From Paractinoplanes deccanensis (GTDB lineage: Bacteria > Actinomycetota > Actinomycetes > Mycobacteriales > Micromonosporaceae): a stretch of DNA of 64,000 nt. The position numbers were made by a program, and so were the translations under genes. Within the stretch, counting starts at the first letter, position 1. Every line of letters starts with the position of its first letter. The notes beneath the pieces are model-generated. The model worked only from the letters and a program-made list of their open reading frames with translations. It was not told the DNA's origin and searched no databases. Where the stretch lies: the NCBI RefSeq assembly GCF_016862115.1, contig NZ_BOMI01000178.1, positions 1 to 64,000 of the forward strand, given 5' to 3'. This document shows positions 1 through 9,209 of the stretch, one piece after another.

Positions 1-354
1 GCCATGGGATGTCTCCCAGGACTCGGCGGTGGTCACCACGGTGGCGTCACCGTCGGCGGTGAAGGTCCACTCGTGGATGCCGACGATGCCCTGGGCCGGG
101 CCGCCCCAGAGGATCCGGCGGGGAGCCTCGATGGCGTAGACGGTCGACGCGATGTGCAGGCCGGCGGTGCTCCAGTGGAACGTCGAGCCGAGTTGCAACG
201 GCCCGTCGGCGTACGCGGTGTCGATGTCGCTCTGCCACGTGGTCCAGCGGTTCACGTCCGTGTGCAGCGCCCAGACTCGGCCGATCGGGGCGTCGATGCG
301 AAACTCGTGGCGCGCGACGACGGCCGCGTTCTCGTCGATGCCGGTGACACCCAT
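1..354 (-). CDS. SRPBCC-family protein, 3' end outside window
   Basis: Only the first 118 codons are present; the gene runs off the left edge. The start is the ATG at 354, preceded by a GGAGA ribosome site about 6 bases away. The reading frame shows the SRPBCC (polyketide cyclase/START-like) pattern: an N-terminal strand with FRIDAPIGRVWAL, then WTTWQSDI, a GSTFHWST strand and a WTFTADGDATVV strand. Members bind small hydrophobic ligands in a deep cavity and are cytoplasmic; the ligand cannot be told from sequence. It lies 84 bases downstream of the frameshifted ATPase gene on the same strand, so co-transcription is possible. Confidence 0.85.
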   Translation of the reverse strand, partial: MGVTGIDENAAVVARHEFRIDAPIGRVWALHTDVNRWTTWQSDIDTAYADGPLQLGSTFHWSTAGLHIASTVYAIEAPRRILWGGPAQGIVGIHEWTFTADGDATVVTTAESWETSHG

Positions 355-438
355 GTCACGTCTCCTTGATCAGTCGTCATTCGCTGTCGAATGAGGTGCG
401 GCACTCACCGTCGCGGATCGTGGTGGTCAACCGCATGG

Positions 439-2495
439 TCAACCGCTGGCCACCGGTGCTCGGCCCTGGTCGCTCCGGCCGCGCAGCTGGATCTCCCACA
501 GCGCCGAGCAGACCGTGTCGATGCCTTGCCGCAGGTGCCGCCGATAGGTGCTGAACGACATGCCGGCGCGGCGGGCGGCTGCCTCCTGGGTGGGCGCGCC
601 GGAGAAGTAGGTGGCGACGAGCGCCTCCCGTGCTTTGATCATCTTGGCGTCCTGCCCGACCTCGTCGACGGTTTGCCGCATCAGCGCGCGCAGGTTGGCC
701 ACCGGATCGGCCGCGTCGGCCACCAGCTTCGACTTCACCAGCTCGCTGAGCGCGAACGCGCGCGGGGAGCGCCAGTTCTGCAAGGTCTCGCGGACCCAGC
801 GGTCGAAATCGGCGCGCGTGGCCGGCGCCGGCGCCGCGGGAAGGTCGGTCTGGTCGAGGATGTTGGCGAGCCACATCTCGAACGGCACCTGCCGCCAGTC
901 GGTGACGAACAGCCCGTACGTCCGATCGCCCACGCGCGGCCGCACGCCGGCGTCGGTGAGAGCTCCCTTGAGCAGGCGGCCCCACAGCTCGCAGTCGTGC
1001 AGCACGATCATGCCCTGGGCCAGGCCGCGGCTGCGCGCCGCCGTCGCCTGCACCCGAGAGTGATGCAGGCTGGTGACGGGTGACGGAACCTGATAGGCGT
1101 CCGGATGGATGACGAACCGGGTGATCGCGATGTGCTCGCCGGGTGCGGGCGGCGCCGTGCTGATGCAGTAGTCCCAGGCCGCGGCGACGACCGGATCGAC
1201 CGCGATGTCCCGCGGGTCCGGCGGCGCCGGAAGGTCGATCCGCCCGACGAACGCGACCGGCTGCCCCGTGTCGATGGAGCGGTAGACGCTGAAGCCCTCG
1301 GGTTGCCGGCCGATCCAGTACCGCACGAGCGCGGCCGATTCCGGCCCCTCCGTGTCGGCGGCCATCCGCACGACCGTCTCGATGTCCTCGGGGCGCAGCG
1401 GGTCGTCCTGCACCTGCCCGGTGCGCGCCCACCGGAACACGTCACGGATCTTCTTCTGGTCGCGGAACAGGTAGTACAGCTGGCTCATCACGCCCAGGGC
1501 CTGCTGTTCCGGCAGCTCACGGATCTGGCGCAGATATTCGGCCGACAGCCGTCGCTTCATGGCCTGGAAGGCTTCCGGCGCCCGCCAGCGCAGGTCGGCC
1601 ACCACCGACTCCCGGGCCGCGTCGTGCGGGTAGCAGCCGTGCGGGGTGCTCTCCATGAACGGCAGGCCCCGCAGCCAGGCGAACAACTCGTGCGCGTCGT
1701 GCTCGGGAAGCGCCGCCTGCAGCAGCTGTTCCGTGGTGTTGTACGCCTGCGCGGCCACCTCGAGCGCACGCCGGTGCTCCGGCGACGGCACCTCCCCGAT
1801 CAGGCCGGCGATCAGCGTGCCCAGCGTCTCGGCCGACGGCGACCACTCCTGTGCCGAGCCGGGATGCGCCGAGTCGACCGCCGCGGCCAGCGACAGCGCC
1901 AGCGGGTTGCCGCCGGCGAACCGCAGGACCGCGTCCGTGCTCTCCGGCCGGACGCCGTTGATCGCCAGCAGCCGTCTGGCCTGCTCCTCGGTCAGCGGGC
2001 CCAGCTCGGCGACGTGCAGGGCGCCGGCCCATCCGGGATCCGCCGTCCATTCGACCGCAGGCGCCTGGCGGCCGGCCAGCACCACCAGCGCGCCGTCGGC
2101 GATCCGGGGCAGGAACCGCTGCCACAGCCAGGTCTCCAGCCATTGGCAGTGCTCGAACGAGTCGACCACCAGCACGGCGTCGGGCCGGTCGAACAGGGCC
2201 TGGGCCGCCTGCTCGAAGTCGGCCGGCGACCGGCTGACGAACCGGCCGTCCAGCTCGATCAGCAGGCGGTTGCGTGCCGAGCCTCATCGGCCAGGTGCCG
2301 GACCAGGGTCGACTTGCCGACGCCGCCCGGACCGTGCAGGTAGAACACGAGCGCGGCGGCCGGGTCGTTGCGCACCGCGGCGCCGAACGCCGCGACCTGC
2401 TCCTCGCGGCCGACGAAAGCGCGGGAACGCGCCAGCCTCAACCGCTCGCTCAGCGACCGGCGCACCGTCCCCTCTTGCCGGGATTCGCTACCCAC
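439..2495 (-). pseudogene. STAND-like ATPase/HTH protein interrupted by a one-base frameshift
   Basis: Two minus-strand frames together encode a paralogue of the gene at 3002-4960. The first runs from a GTG at 2495 (AAAGGAGA at 2503-2510) through AFVGRE and a P-loop HGPGGVGKST, and stops at 2259. The second resumes around 2270 with LLIELDGRF and continues through the Walker B region LVVDSFEHC to a C-terminal helix-turn-helix (QEAAARRAGMSFSTYRRHL). Aligning both halves to the paralogue needs exactly one extra base near 2265-2275, which would give 685 residues. Between ATPase and HTH lies a segment resembling a GNAT fold (FSVYRSIDTGQPVAFVGRI, RFVIHPDAYQ). It may be a true pseudogene, a sequencing error or, less likely, recoding. 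Confidence 0.8.
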
Positions 2496-2684
2496 CGTCG
2501 GTTCTCCTTTGGGAGTTGAAGCTTCAAGTCGAGGATGCCGCATGCGCGGTAGGGACAATGCGGACAGTTCGCCCGGTGGTCGCCATGTGGCGGGGAATGA
2601 GCAACAAGTGGCGACCGAATGAGCAGCCCGAGTCCCTACGCTCTGCCGGGCATCTACCGATTTCGGCTTTCGGAGGCATTCCCC
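2496..2684. promoter_or_regulatory. Divergent intergenic region with a 12-bp palindrome
   Basis: This non-coding stretch separates the frameshifted ATPase gene from the SGNH fossil. It holds a perfect palindrome TTGAAGCTTCAA at 2516-2527, immediately upstream of the ATPase gene's ribosome site, so it would lie in that gene's 5' leader or promoter. It is a candidate operator for one of the HTH proteins encoded on either side; no protein can be assigned. Confidence 0.35.
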
Positions 2685-2933
2685 ATGCGACGCTGGACCA
2701 AGGCCCTGGCCATTGCCGCGACGGCGGTCACGGCGGTGGTCGCCACCGTGACGACCGCCCAGGCCGCCGGCTTCACCCCGTCGCTGACCACCTGCGTGAT
2801 CGGCTCGGAGGCAGCCTGCACCGCCGCCCCGTGGATGCAGGGAGTCCGCCTGGACGAGCCCGTCAAGACCCTGCACCCGAACGTGTCCGGTCACAAGCAG
2901 TACGCGGACCTGCTGCGCTCGGTCACGGGTTGA
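2685..2933 (+). pseudogene. Remnant of a secreted SGNH/GDSL hydrolase
   Basis: The frame starts at ATG 2685 after GGAGG (2672-2676) and encodes 82 residues. Residues 1-28 are a good Sec signal peptide (MRRWTK, hydrophobic core, AQA cleavage site). The mature part contains PWMQGVRLDE and HPNVSGHKQYA, the C-terminal block V of SGNH hydrolases that carries the catalytic histidine. The N-terminal GDS block and the central domain, usually about 200 residues, are absent without any stop or frame change, as if removed by an in-frame internal deletion. It cannot be an active esterase. It may still be secreted, but a fossil is the simplest reading. Confidence 0.7.
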
Positions 2934-3001
2934 GGAGTCGGCCGTCACCGGGGCGCGGATTCGCCGCGCTCCGGTGCACCACTGTTCGTACGATGCCCCG
3001 C

Positions 3002-4960
3002 ATGACCTTGGCTGAGCGTCTGCGGTGGGCCCGCGAGCGAGCGTTCGTCGGCCGGGCCGCGGAGCTCGAGCAGTTCCGGGCCGCCCTGCGCGGTGGCGGC
3101 GGCGCCCCGGCGGTCCTCTACCTGCACGGGCCCGGCGGGCTGGGCAAGTCCACGCTGCTGCGCCGCTTCGCCGACGAGGCCCGCGACGCGCGACGGCCGG
3201 TGGTCGAGGTCAACGGGCGGCTCATCGATCCCTCCCCGCAGGGGTTCACCGCCGAGGCCGGCGCCACCGTGCCGGACGGCGCCGTGTTGGTCGTCGACGC
3301 GTTCGAGCACTGCCAGGGCCTGGAGGACTGGCTCCGCGAGAGCTATCTGCCCACGCTGCCGGCCACCGTCCTGACGGTCATCGCCGGGCGCGAGGCGCCG
3401 AGCGCCGCGTGGCTCGGCGACCTCGCCTGGCAGGAGACGATGGCGGTGCGGCGGCTCGGCGAGCTGACCAGCGAGGAGGCGCGGGCCCTGCTGCGGTCCC
3501 GGGGACTGGCGCCGGCCGTACGGGACGGGATCCTCGCCTTTGCCGGCACCCACCCGCTCGCCCTGAGCCTCGCGGCCGCTGTCGCCGGCGGTGACGCGTG
3601 GGAGCCGACCCCGGACCTGCTCGCCGCCCTGCTCGACCGGCTGGTCGGCGACGTGCCCGACACCGCACACCGGCTCGCTCTGGAGGTCGCCGCGCACGCC
3701 ATGACGACCACCGAGGGGCTCCTGCGGGCGGTCGCCGGCCCCGACCGGGCGGCCGAGCTCTTCGACTGGCTGCGCCGGCTGCCGGTCGCCGACTGGGGAC
3801 GGCAGGGGCTCTACCTGCACGAACTGGTCAGCGACACGATCGACGCCGACCTGCGCTGGCGCGACCCGGAGGGCTACGCCGAGATGCACGCCCGGGTCGG
3901 GCACCACCTGCTGGAGCAGGCCCGCACCGCGGCCGAGGCGGACGCCATGGTCGCGATCCGCGAGCTGAGCTACCTCAAGCGGTACGGCTCGATGGGCGAG
4001 TTCTTCCAGATGCGCCGCGAGGGCGACTTCCACGAGGACAGGCTCCGCCCCGGCGACGAGAAGGTCCTGATCCGGTTCGCCACCGAGAGCGAGGGCCCCG
4101 AGTCGGCCGCCGTCGTCGCGCACTGGCTGCGCCGCCAGCCGGAGGCGTTCTGGGTCTACCGCGACTCCCGCACCGGCGACCCGGCCGGGTTCCTGTGCTC
4201 GCTGCGGCTCACCGAGCCGCCGTCCGGCGACGACCCGGTGGCCGAGGCCGCCTGGGAGTACGCCGAGCGCACCGGCCCGCTGCGGCCCGGCGAGCACGTA
4301 CGCCTGGCCCGCTACTGCCTCTACCCGCCGGCCTACTACGAGATCTCCGCGTGCCTGCATCTCATGCAGCTGCGGATCTGTGCGGACTGGATCAGGCAGC
4401 CGGGGCTGGCCTGGTCGTTCATCATCAGCCCCTTCCCCGAGCTGTGGACGCCGCTGATGGAGCACCTGGGGCACTACCGCACGGTGGAGACACCGCCGTA
4501 CTGCCTGTTCTCGTGCGACTGGCGTGTCACGCCGCTGTCGATCTGGTTCGACCGCACCCAGCCCGGGCCGCTCGGCGACGACCTCGCCGCCGAGGCCGAG
4601 CAGGCGCTGCCCCGTGAGGCCTTCGACCAGGCCGTACGCGAGGCCCTGCGGGACGTGCACCGCCCGGACGCCCTCTCCGCGAACCCGCTGCGGCACACCC
4701 GCATGGTCGACGGCGACCCGAGCGAGGTGCTTCCCGAACTGATCACCGAGGCGGTCGACGCCCTGCGCGACGATCCTCGGGAGGCCAAACTGCACGCGGT
4801 CCTCGCCACCACGTACTTCCACCGGGTGCCCACCCAGACCGCCGCGGCACAGCGACTCGGTATGCCGTTCAGCACCTATCGTCGTCACCTCGACCGTGCT
4901 CAGCAGCGGGTGTGCGAACTGCTCTGGCTCAGGGAGACGACCGGCGGGGCGAAGCGCTGA
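3002..4960 (+). CDS. STAND-like ATPase with GNAT-like segment and C-terminal HTH
   Basis: A 652-residue intact paralogue of the frameshifted gene at 439-2495. The P-loop GPGGLGKST is at residues 43-51, and a Walker B-like VLVVDAFEHC follows about 55 residues later. The middle half includes a stretch resembling an acetyltransferase fold (FWVYRDSRTGDPAGFL, ARYCLYPPAYYE). The last 42 residues form a sigma-region-4-like HTH (AAAQRLGMPFSTYRRHLDRA). This suggests an ATP-switched cytoplasmic regulator or DNA-binding sensor; the function is unknown. ATG 3002 is chosen by alignment with the paralogue; an in-frame ATG at 2993 is also possible, and neither has a strong ribosome site. Confidence 0.8.
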   Translation: MTLAERLRWARERAFVGRAAELEQFRAALRGGGGAPAVLYLHGPGGLGKSTLLRRFADEARDARRPVVEVNGRLIDPSPQGFTAEAGATVPDGAVLVVDAFEHCQGLEDWLRESYLPTLPATVLTVIAGREAPSAAWLGDLAWQETMAVRRLGELTSEEARALLRSRGLAPAVRDGILAFAGTHPLALSLAAAVAGGDAWEPTPDLLAALLDRLVGDVPDTAHRLALEVAAHAMTTTEGLLRAVAGPDRAAELFDWLRRLPVADWGRQGLYLHELVSDTIDADLRWRDPEGYAEMHARVGHHLLEQARTAAEADAMVAIRELSYLKRYGSMGEFFQMRREGDFHEDRLRPGDEKVLIRFATESEGPESAAVVAHWLRRQPEAFWVYRDSRTGDPAGFLCSLRLTEPPSGDDPVAEAAWEYAERTGPLRPGEHVRLARYCLYPPAYYEISACLHLMQLRICADWIRQPGLAWSFIISPFPELWTPLMEHLGHYRTVETPPYCLFSCDWRVTPLSIWFDRTQPGPLGDDLAAEAEQALPREAFDQAVREALRDVHRPDALSANPLRHTRMVDGDPSEVLPELITEAVDALRDDPREAKLHAVLATTYFHRVPTQTAAAQRLGMPFSTYRRHLDRAQQRVCELLWLRETTGGAKR

Positions 4961-4976
4961 CGCCGGCGGATCGCCC

Positions 4977-5192
4977 CTACGCCTCCGGACGATTCCTGTT
5001 GAGCAACGCGCGCAGCATCGGCACGGCGTCCGCCGTGGTGATCTCGCCGGCCCGGAGGAACAGCAGGATGCCGAGGCCGCGGTCGAGGAGATCCTCGCGC
5101 TGGTCGTCGCGGGGCAGGGCCCGTAGTTTCGCCCAGGCCTTCCGGAGGCCGTCCTCGCCGGCGTCCTCCGGCCCCGGCGCGATGTCGGACAT
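4977..5192 (-). CDS. Small hypothetical protein (71 aa)
   Basis: The frame starts at ATG 5192 with AGAGGAA about 10 bases upstream and ends 17 bases from the convergent ATPase gene. The product is acidic at its N-terminus and predominantly helical (WAKLRALPRDDQREDLLDRG), with no signal peptide or membrane segment. The family is not recognised. Codon use matches the neighbours, so it is probably a real small gene; it faces the ATPase gene tail to tail and is divergent from the SARP regulator. Confidence 0.55.
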   Translation of the reverse strand: MSDIAPGPEDAGEDGLRKAWAKLRALPRDDQREDLLDRGLGILLFLRAGEITTADAVPMLRALLNRNRPEA

Positions 5193-5286
5193 CACGTTCG
5201 CGTTCCTCTCCTCGGCGCACCTCTGCGGACGTCCATTAGCTTGCTGACCTGCGCTCGGGGAATTCTTGGAACGGGGTGAGGGAGCC

Positions 5287-8200
5287 ATGGTGAGGCTGCG
5301 CGTCCTCGGCCCCGTCGAGGCAACCGGGCCGGCCGGGCCGATCGACCTCGGCGGTCCTCGGCAGCGCGCCGTGCTCGCGCTGCTGCTCACTCGGCACGGT
5401 GAGGCGGTCTCCACCGACCAGCTCATCGACGCCGTGTGGCGCGGCGACCCGCCACGCAAGGCGACCACGTCGTTGCAGACCTACGTGTCGAACCTGCGAC
5501 GCCTGCTCGAGCCGGACCGCCCGCCGCACGCCCCGGCACGGCTGCTGGTCAGCGTCGCGTCCGGCTACCGGCTCCGGCTTCCCGCCGACGCGGTCGACGC
5601 CTGGCAGTTCGAGGCGGCGGTCACGGCCGCGCACACCGCGGAGCCGGCGGCGGCGTGGACGTTGCTGACCGAGGCGCTCGGCTGGTGGGCGGGGCCGGCC
5701 TACGCGGAGTTCGCGGACGAGCAGTGGGCGGTCGCCGAGGCGGCCCGGCTCGACGGCCTGCGGCTCTCCGCTCGTGAGGCCCTCGCCGGCGCGGCGCTGC
5801 GGACCGGCCGGACCGGGGAGGCGGTGGCCTCCGCCGAGGCCCTCACTCATGAGCACCCCCTGCGCGAGGAGGGCTGGCGGCTGCTGGCGGCGGGGCTGTG
5901 GGCCGCGGGACGCCGCGCGGACGCTCTCGCCGCCCTGCGCCGGTGCCGCGAGGTCATGCGTACGGAGTTGGGGCTGGACCTGAGCCCGGAACTGGCGGAT
6001 CTCGAAACGGCCATCCTGACCGAGCAGCCGGCCTCCCCGCGGGAACGCCTCGGCGGCGGCTCGGCACGACCGCGCCGCCCCGCCCGGCACGACCGGCGGC
6101 TGCGCGGGCGCGACCGCGAGTTGAGCAGCCTCTTCTCGCTGCGGGACAGGGCGGTCGAGGGCGCCGGCGGTGCCCTCGTGATCCGCGGCGAGGCCGGCAT
6201 CGGCAAGACCGCGCTGATCGAGCAGGTGAGCGCCGCGGCGACCGGCATGCGGGTGCTGCGGGCCACCGGTGCCGAATTCGAGGTGGCGTTGCCGTACGCC
6301 GCGCTGTTCCAGCTGCTCGGTCCGCTCACCGAGCACGGCGACCGGCTGCCCGGGCCGCAACGGCAGGCCCTCGACGTCGCCGCCGGTCGCCGCGAGGGCA
6401 CCCGGCCGGACCCGGCCATGGTGGGTATGGCGACTCTCACCCTGCTCACCGAGCACGCCCGCGACCGGCCTCTGCTGGGCCTGGTCGACGACGCGCAGTG
6501 GCTCGATCCGGCCAGCGCGCAGGCGCTGGCCTTCGCCGGGCGCCGGCTCGGCGGCGTGCCGGTGCTGCTTCTCTTCGGTGTCCGGGAGCCCGCCGGCGGC
6601 ACGGAGCTGGCGGCCCTGCCCTCGATGCCGCTGAGCGAGCTCGCCGATCAGGACGCGCGGTCGCTGCTCGGCGATGCCCTGCACGGCCCGCTGGACCAGC
6701 GGGTGGCCGGCCGGATCCTGGCCGAGTCGCGGGGCAATCCGCTGGCCCTGCTGGAACTGGCCCGGTCCGATGGCCCGGCCACGCCGGCCGGCGGCCTCGG
6801 CCGGCCGGCGGCGAGAGGCGCCTCCGAGGAGCTGTTCCACGCCGGCCTCGCCGCCCTGCCGGACCGGACCCGGCTGCTGCTGGTCGTCGCGGCGGCGGAA
6901 CCGCTCGGCGACCCCACGCTGCTCTGGTCCGCGGCCGGCGCCCTGGGCCTCCCCGCCGAGGCGCTGACGCCGGCCGAGGACGCCGGCCTGCTCTCCGTCG
7001 ACCTCCGCGTCCGGTTCCGGCATCCGCTGGTTCGCTCCGCCGCCTACCACAGCGCTCCGGCCTCGGTCCGGCGCCAGGCGCACCGGGCGCTGGCGGAGGC
7101 GACCGACTCGACCGCCGACCCGGACCGGCACGCCTGGCACCGCGCGCTGGCCGCCACCGGGACCGACGAGGCGCTGGCCGCGCAGCTGGCGATCTCGGCG
7201 GAGCGGGTCCGTACCCGGGGTGGCCTCTCGGCGGCCGCCGCGTTCCTGGAACACGCGGCCAGGCTCACCGCGGATCCGCATCGGCGGCGCGAGCGGATCC
7301 TGACCGCGGCGACGGACCGGCTCGAGTCCGGCGCGCCCGCCGAAGCCGTACGGCTGCTCGCCGCGGTCGACCCGGCCGGGGCGGACGCCGTCGCGCGGGC
7401 CCGGATGGAACTGGTGCGTGGCCGCGCCGCCTTCGCGCGGCACCGCGGCCGGGACGCCGTGGCACCCCTGCGACGCGCCGCGGCCCTGCTCGAGCCCTTG
7501 AACCCGGCCCTGGCGCGAGAGGTGCACCTGGACGCGCTCACCGCGGCCACCGCCGCCGGCGCTCTCGGCGGCGTCCCGCTCGCCGAGGCGGTCGGCTTCG
7601 CGCGCACCGCCGTCCGGCCCTCCGGCGCGCCCACCACCGCCGACCTGCTGCTCGACGGGCTGGTCGCGGTGCTCGACGGCGAGCACGCCAGGGGTCTCGG
7701 CCTGCTGCGGCGTGCGGTGGCCCGGTCCACCGACGACGACTGGCCGCCCCGCGTCAAGTTCGCCGCGGCGGTGATGTGGGAGCTGTGGGACCTGGGCACC
7801 TGCGAGGCCGTCCTCGACCGGCAGATCGAGCGCGCCCGCACGGTCGGCAACCTGACCCGCCTGCCCGACGCCTTCGCCACGATGGCCGGCGTCTACCTGC
7901 GTCAGGGCCGGTTCCGGGAGGCCGCCTCGGTGCTGGAGCAGGGCGCCGACCTCGCCGGGATCACCGGCGGCGCGCCCGGCTATCCGCACCTGGCGCTGGC
8001 CGCCTGGTCGGGCGACCCGCGGACCGCCGCCATGTTCGACGCGACGGTGGCGGACGCCACGGCCCGCGGCGAGGGGCTGTTCGTCGCGTACGCGCATTTC
8101 GCCCTGGCCGTCCACCACAACAGCCGTGGCGACCACCCGGCGGCCGTCGCCGCGGCCACCTACGCCGACCAGCACCTCGACTTCGGCTTCCGGGGCATCG

Positions 8201-8583
8201 CCCTGCGCGAGCTGGTCGAGGCGGCCGCCCGGTCCGGTGACCGGGCGACGGCGGAGGCGGCGTACGCCAGGCTGCGCGTGCGCACCAGGGCCGCCGGCAC
8301 CGACTTCGCGGCCGGGGTGGAAGCCTGCTGCGCGGCGCTGATCCACCTCGGCGACGACACGGAGACCCACTTCGAGACCGCGCTGGAGGCCCTCGGCCGC
8401 AGCGGCATGCGAGCCGACCGCGCCCGCGCCGAACTGCTCTACGGCGAGTGGCTGCGCCGCGAGGGCCGGCGCGCCGGCGCACGCCGCCATCTGCACACCG
8501 CCCACGCCACGCTGCTGGAGATCGGCGCCGCCGGTTTCGCCCGCCGGGCGGCCCGGGAGATCGCCGCCGGAAATCTCGCGTAG
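5287..8583 (+). CDS. SARP/AfsR-type transcriptional regulator with AAA and TPR-like domains
   Basis: The product has 1098 residues. Residues 1-100 form an OmpR-type winged helix (LRVLGPVEA, LIDAVWRGDPP, YVSNLRRLLEP), followed by a bacterial transcriptional activation domain to about 250. A P-loop GEAGIGKT at 301-308 and LLGLVDDAQWLD define the STAND-type ATPase, and the C-terminal 500 residues are alpha-helical repeats. This is the layout of large SARP regulators that switch on secondary-metabolite or stress genes in actinobacteria. ATG 5287 is chosen because the winged-helix motif begins at once; GAGGGAG lies just upstream. No biosynthetic cluster adjoins it, so its target is unknown; the ECF sigma gene follows after 62 bases. 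Confidence 0.9.
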   Translation: MVRLRVLGPVEATGPAGPIDLGGPRQRAVLALLLTRHGEAVSTDQLIDAVWRGDPPRKATTSLQTYVSNLRRLLEPDRPPHAPARLLVSVASGYRLRLPADAVDAWQFEAAVTAAHTAEPAAAWTLLTEALGWWAGPAYAEFADEQWAVAEAARLDGLRLSAREALAGAALRTGRTGEAVASAEALTHEHPLREEGWRLLAAGLWAAGRRADALAALRRCREVMRTELGLDLSPELADLETAILTEQPASPRERLGGGSARPRRPARHDRRLRGRDRELSSLFSLRDRAVEGAGGALVIRGEAGIGKTALIEQVSAAATGMRVLRATGAEFEVALPYAALFQLLGPLTEHGDRLPGPQRQALDVAAGRREGTRPDPAMVGMATLTLLTEHARDRPLLGLVDDAQWLDPASAQALAFAGRRLGGVPVLLLFGVREPAGGTELAALPSMPLSELADQDARSLLGDALHGPLDQRVAGRILAESRGNPLALLELARSDGPATPAGGLGRPAARGASEELFHAGLAALPDRTRLLLVVAAAEPLGDPTLLWSAAGALGLPAEALTPAEDAGLLSVDLRVRFRHPLVRSAAYHSAPASVRRQAHRALAEATDSTADPDRHAWHRALAATGTDEALAAQLAISAERVRTRGGLSAAAAFLEHAARLTADPHRRRERILTAATDRLESGAPAEAVRLLAAVDPAGADAVARARMELVRGRAAFARHRGRDAVAPLRRAAALLEPLNPALAREVHLDALTAATAAGALGGVPLAEAVGFARTAVRPSGAPTTADLLLDGLVAVLDGEHARGLGLLRRAVARSTDDDWPPRVKFAAAVMWELWDLGTCEAVLDRQIERARTVGNLTRLPDAFATMAGVYLRQGRFREAASVLEQGADLAGITGGAPGYPHLALAAWSGDPRTAAMFDATVADATARGEGLFVAYAHFALAVHHNSRGDHPAAVAAATYADQHLDFGFRGIALRELVEAAARSGDRATAEAAYARLRVRTRAAGTDFAAGVEACCAALIHLGDDTETHFETALEALGRSGMRADRARAELLYGEWLRREGRRAGARRHLHTAHATLLEIGAAGFARRAAREIAAGNLA

Positions 8584-8645
8584 CGGTGTGGCAGTCCGCG
8601 CCGTCCCGGACAGGTAGGGGTCATGAACCACCCAGGATCACCCGG

Positions 8646-9209
8646 ATGACCGGGCCACAGCAGGCCGGAGCCGAAGACCGGTTCCGTGCGCTGCACCAGC
8701 AGACCTTCGCCGATCTGCTCCGCTTCGTCGAGCGACGGGTCCCGGCCGGCGAGGCCGAGGACATCGTCTCGACGGTCTACCTCACCGCCTGGCGCCGGCT
8801 CGGCGAACTGCCCGAGGACGCCCGCCCCTGGCTGTTCGCCGTCGCCCGCCGGACCATGGCGAACCAGACCCGTGGTTGGCTGCGGCGGCGAGCCCTCGAC
8901 GTGCGGCTCACCGCCCTCGCCGAGCCCGGGACCGACGACCACACGGCCGATACGGCGGCCCGCCTCGACCTGCAACGCGCCTGGCAGTCCCTCGGCGCCG
9001 CGGACCGCGAGGTCCTGGCGCTCGTCGCCTTCGACGGTCTGACCGGTGACCAGGCCGCGGTCGTGCTGAACTGCCGCCGCTCCACGTTCGCCATGCGTCT
9101 CACCCGAGCCCGCAAACGCCTCCACGCGGCCCTGGACCCGGCCGCATCCACCACCGCCGCACCCTCGCGCTCGCACACCCTTCAGGAGCAGTCGTGGACG
9201 AAAGCATGA
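8646..9209 (+). CDS. ECF-family RNA polymerase sigma factor
   Basis: A 187-residue sigma-70 family factor with only regions 2 and 4. Region 2 shows RFRALHQQTFADLLRFV, EAEDIVSTVYLTAWRRL and the -10-binding RPWLFAVARR; region 4 shows LGAADREVLALVAFDGLTGDQAAVVL and an HTH ending in RLTRARKRLHAAL. The ATG at 8646 is selected because region 2 begins there; the frame is open further upstream without a good start. The 3' end overlaps the next gene by 16 bases, so the two are translationally coupled. It probably directs transcription of a small stress regulon. Confidence 0.9.
   Translation: MTGPQQAGAEDRFRALHQQTFADLLRFVERRVPAGEAEDIVSTVYLTAWRRLGELPEDARPWLFAVARRTMANQTRGWLRRRALDVRLTALAEPGTDDHTADTAARLDLQRAWQSLGAADREVLALVAFDGLTGDQAAVVLNCRRSTFAMRLTRARKRLHAALDPAASTTAAPSRSHTLQEQSWTKA

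Noticed and set aside
5236..8631. Antisense open frame of 1131 codons opposite the SARP regulator
   Set aside because: It is rich in Gly/Arg/Gln/Pro with no recognisable domains, as expected of the complement of a GC-rich gene; the plus strand encodes clear winged-helix, BTAD and P-loop motifs.
8623..8649. Eight-codon leader frame overlapping the sigma factor ATG
   Set aside because: ATG at 8623 with a stop overlapping ATG 8646 could couple translation, but the ribosome site is weak and such short frames are frequent by chance.
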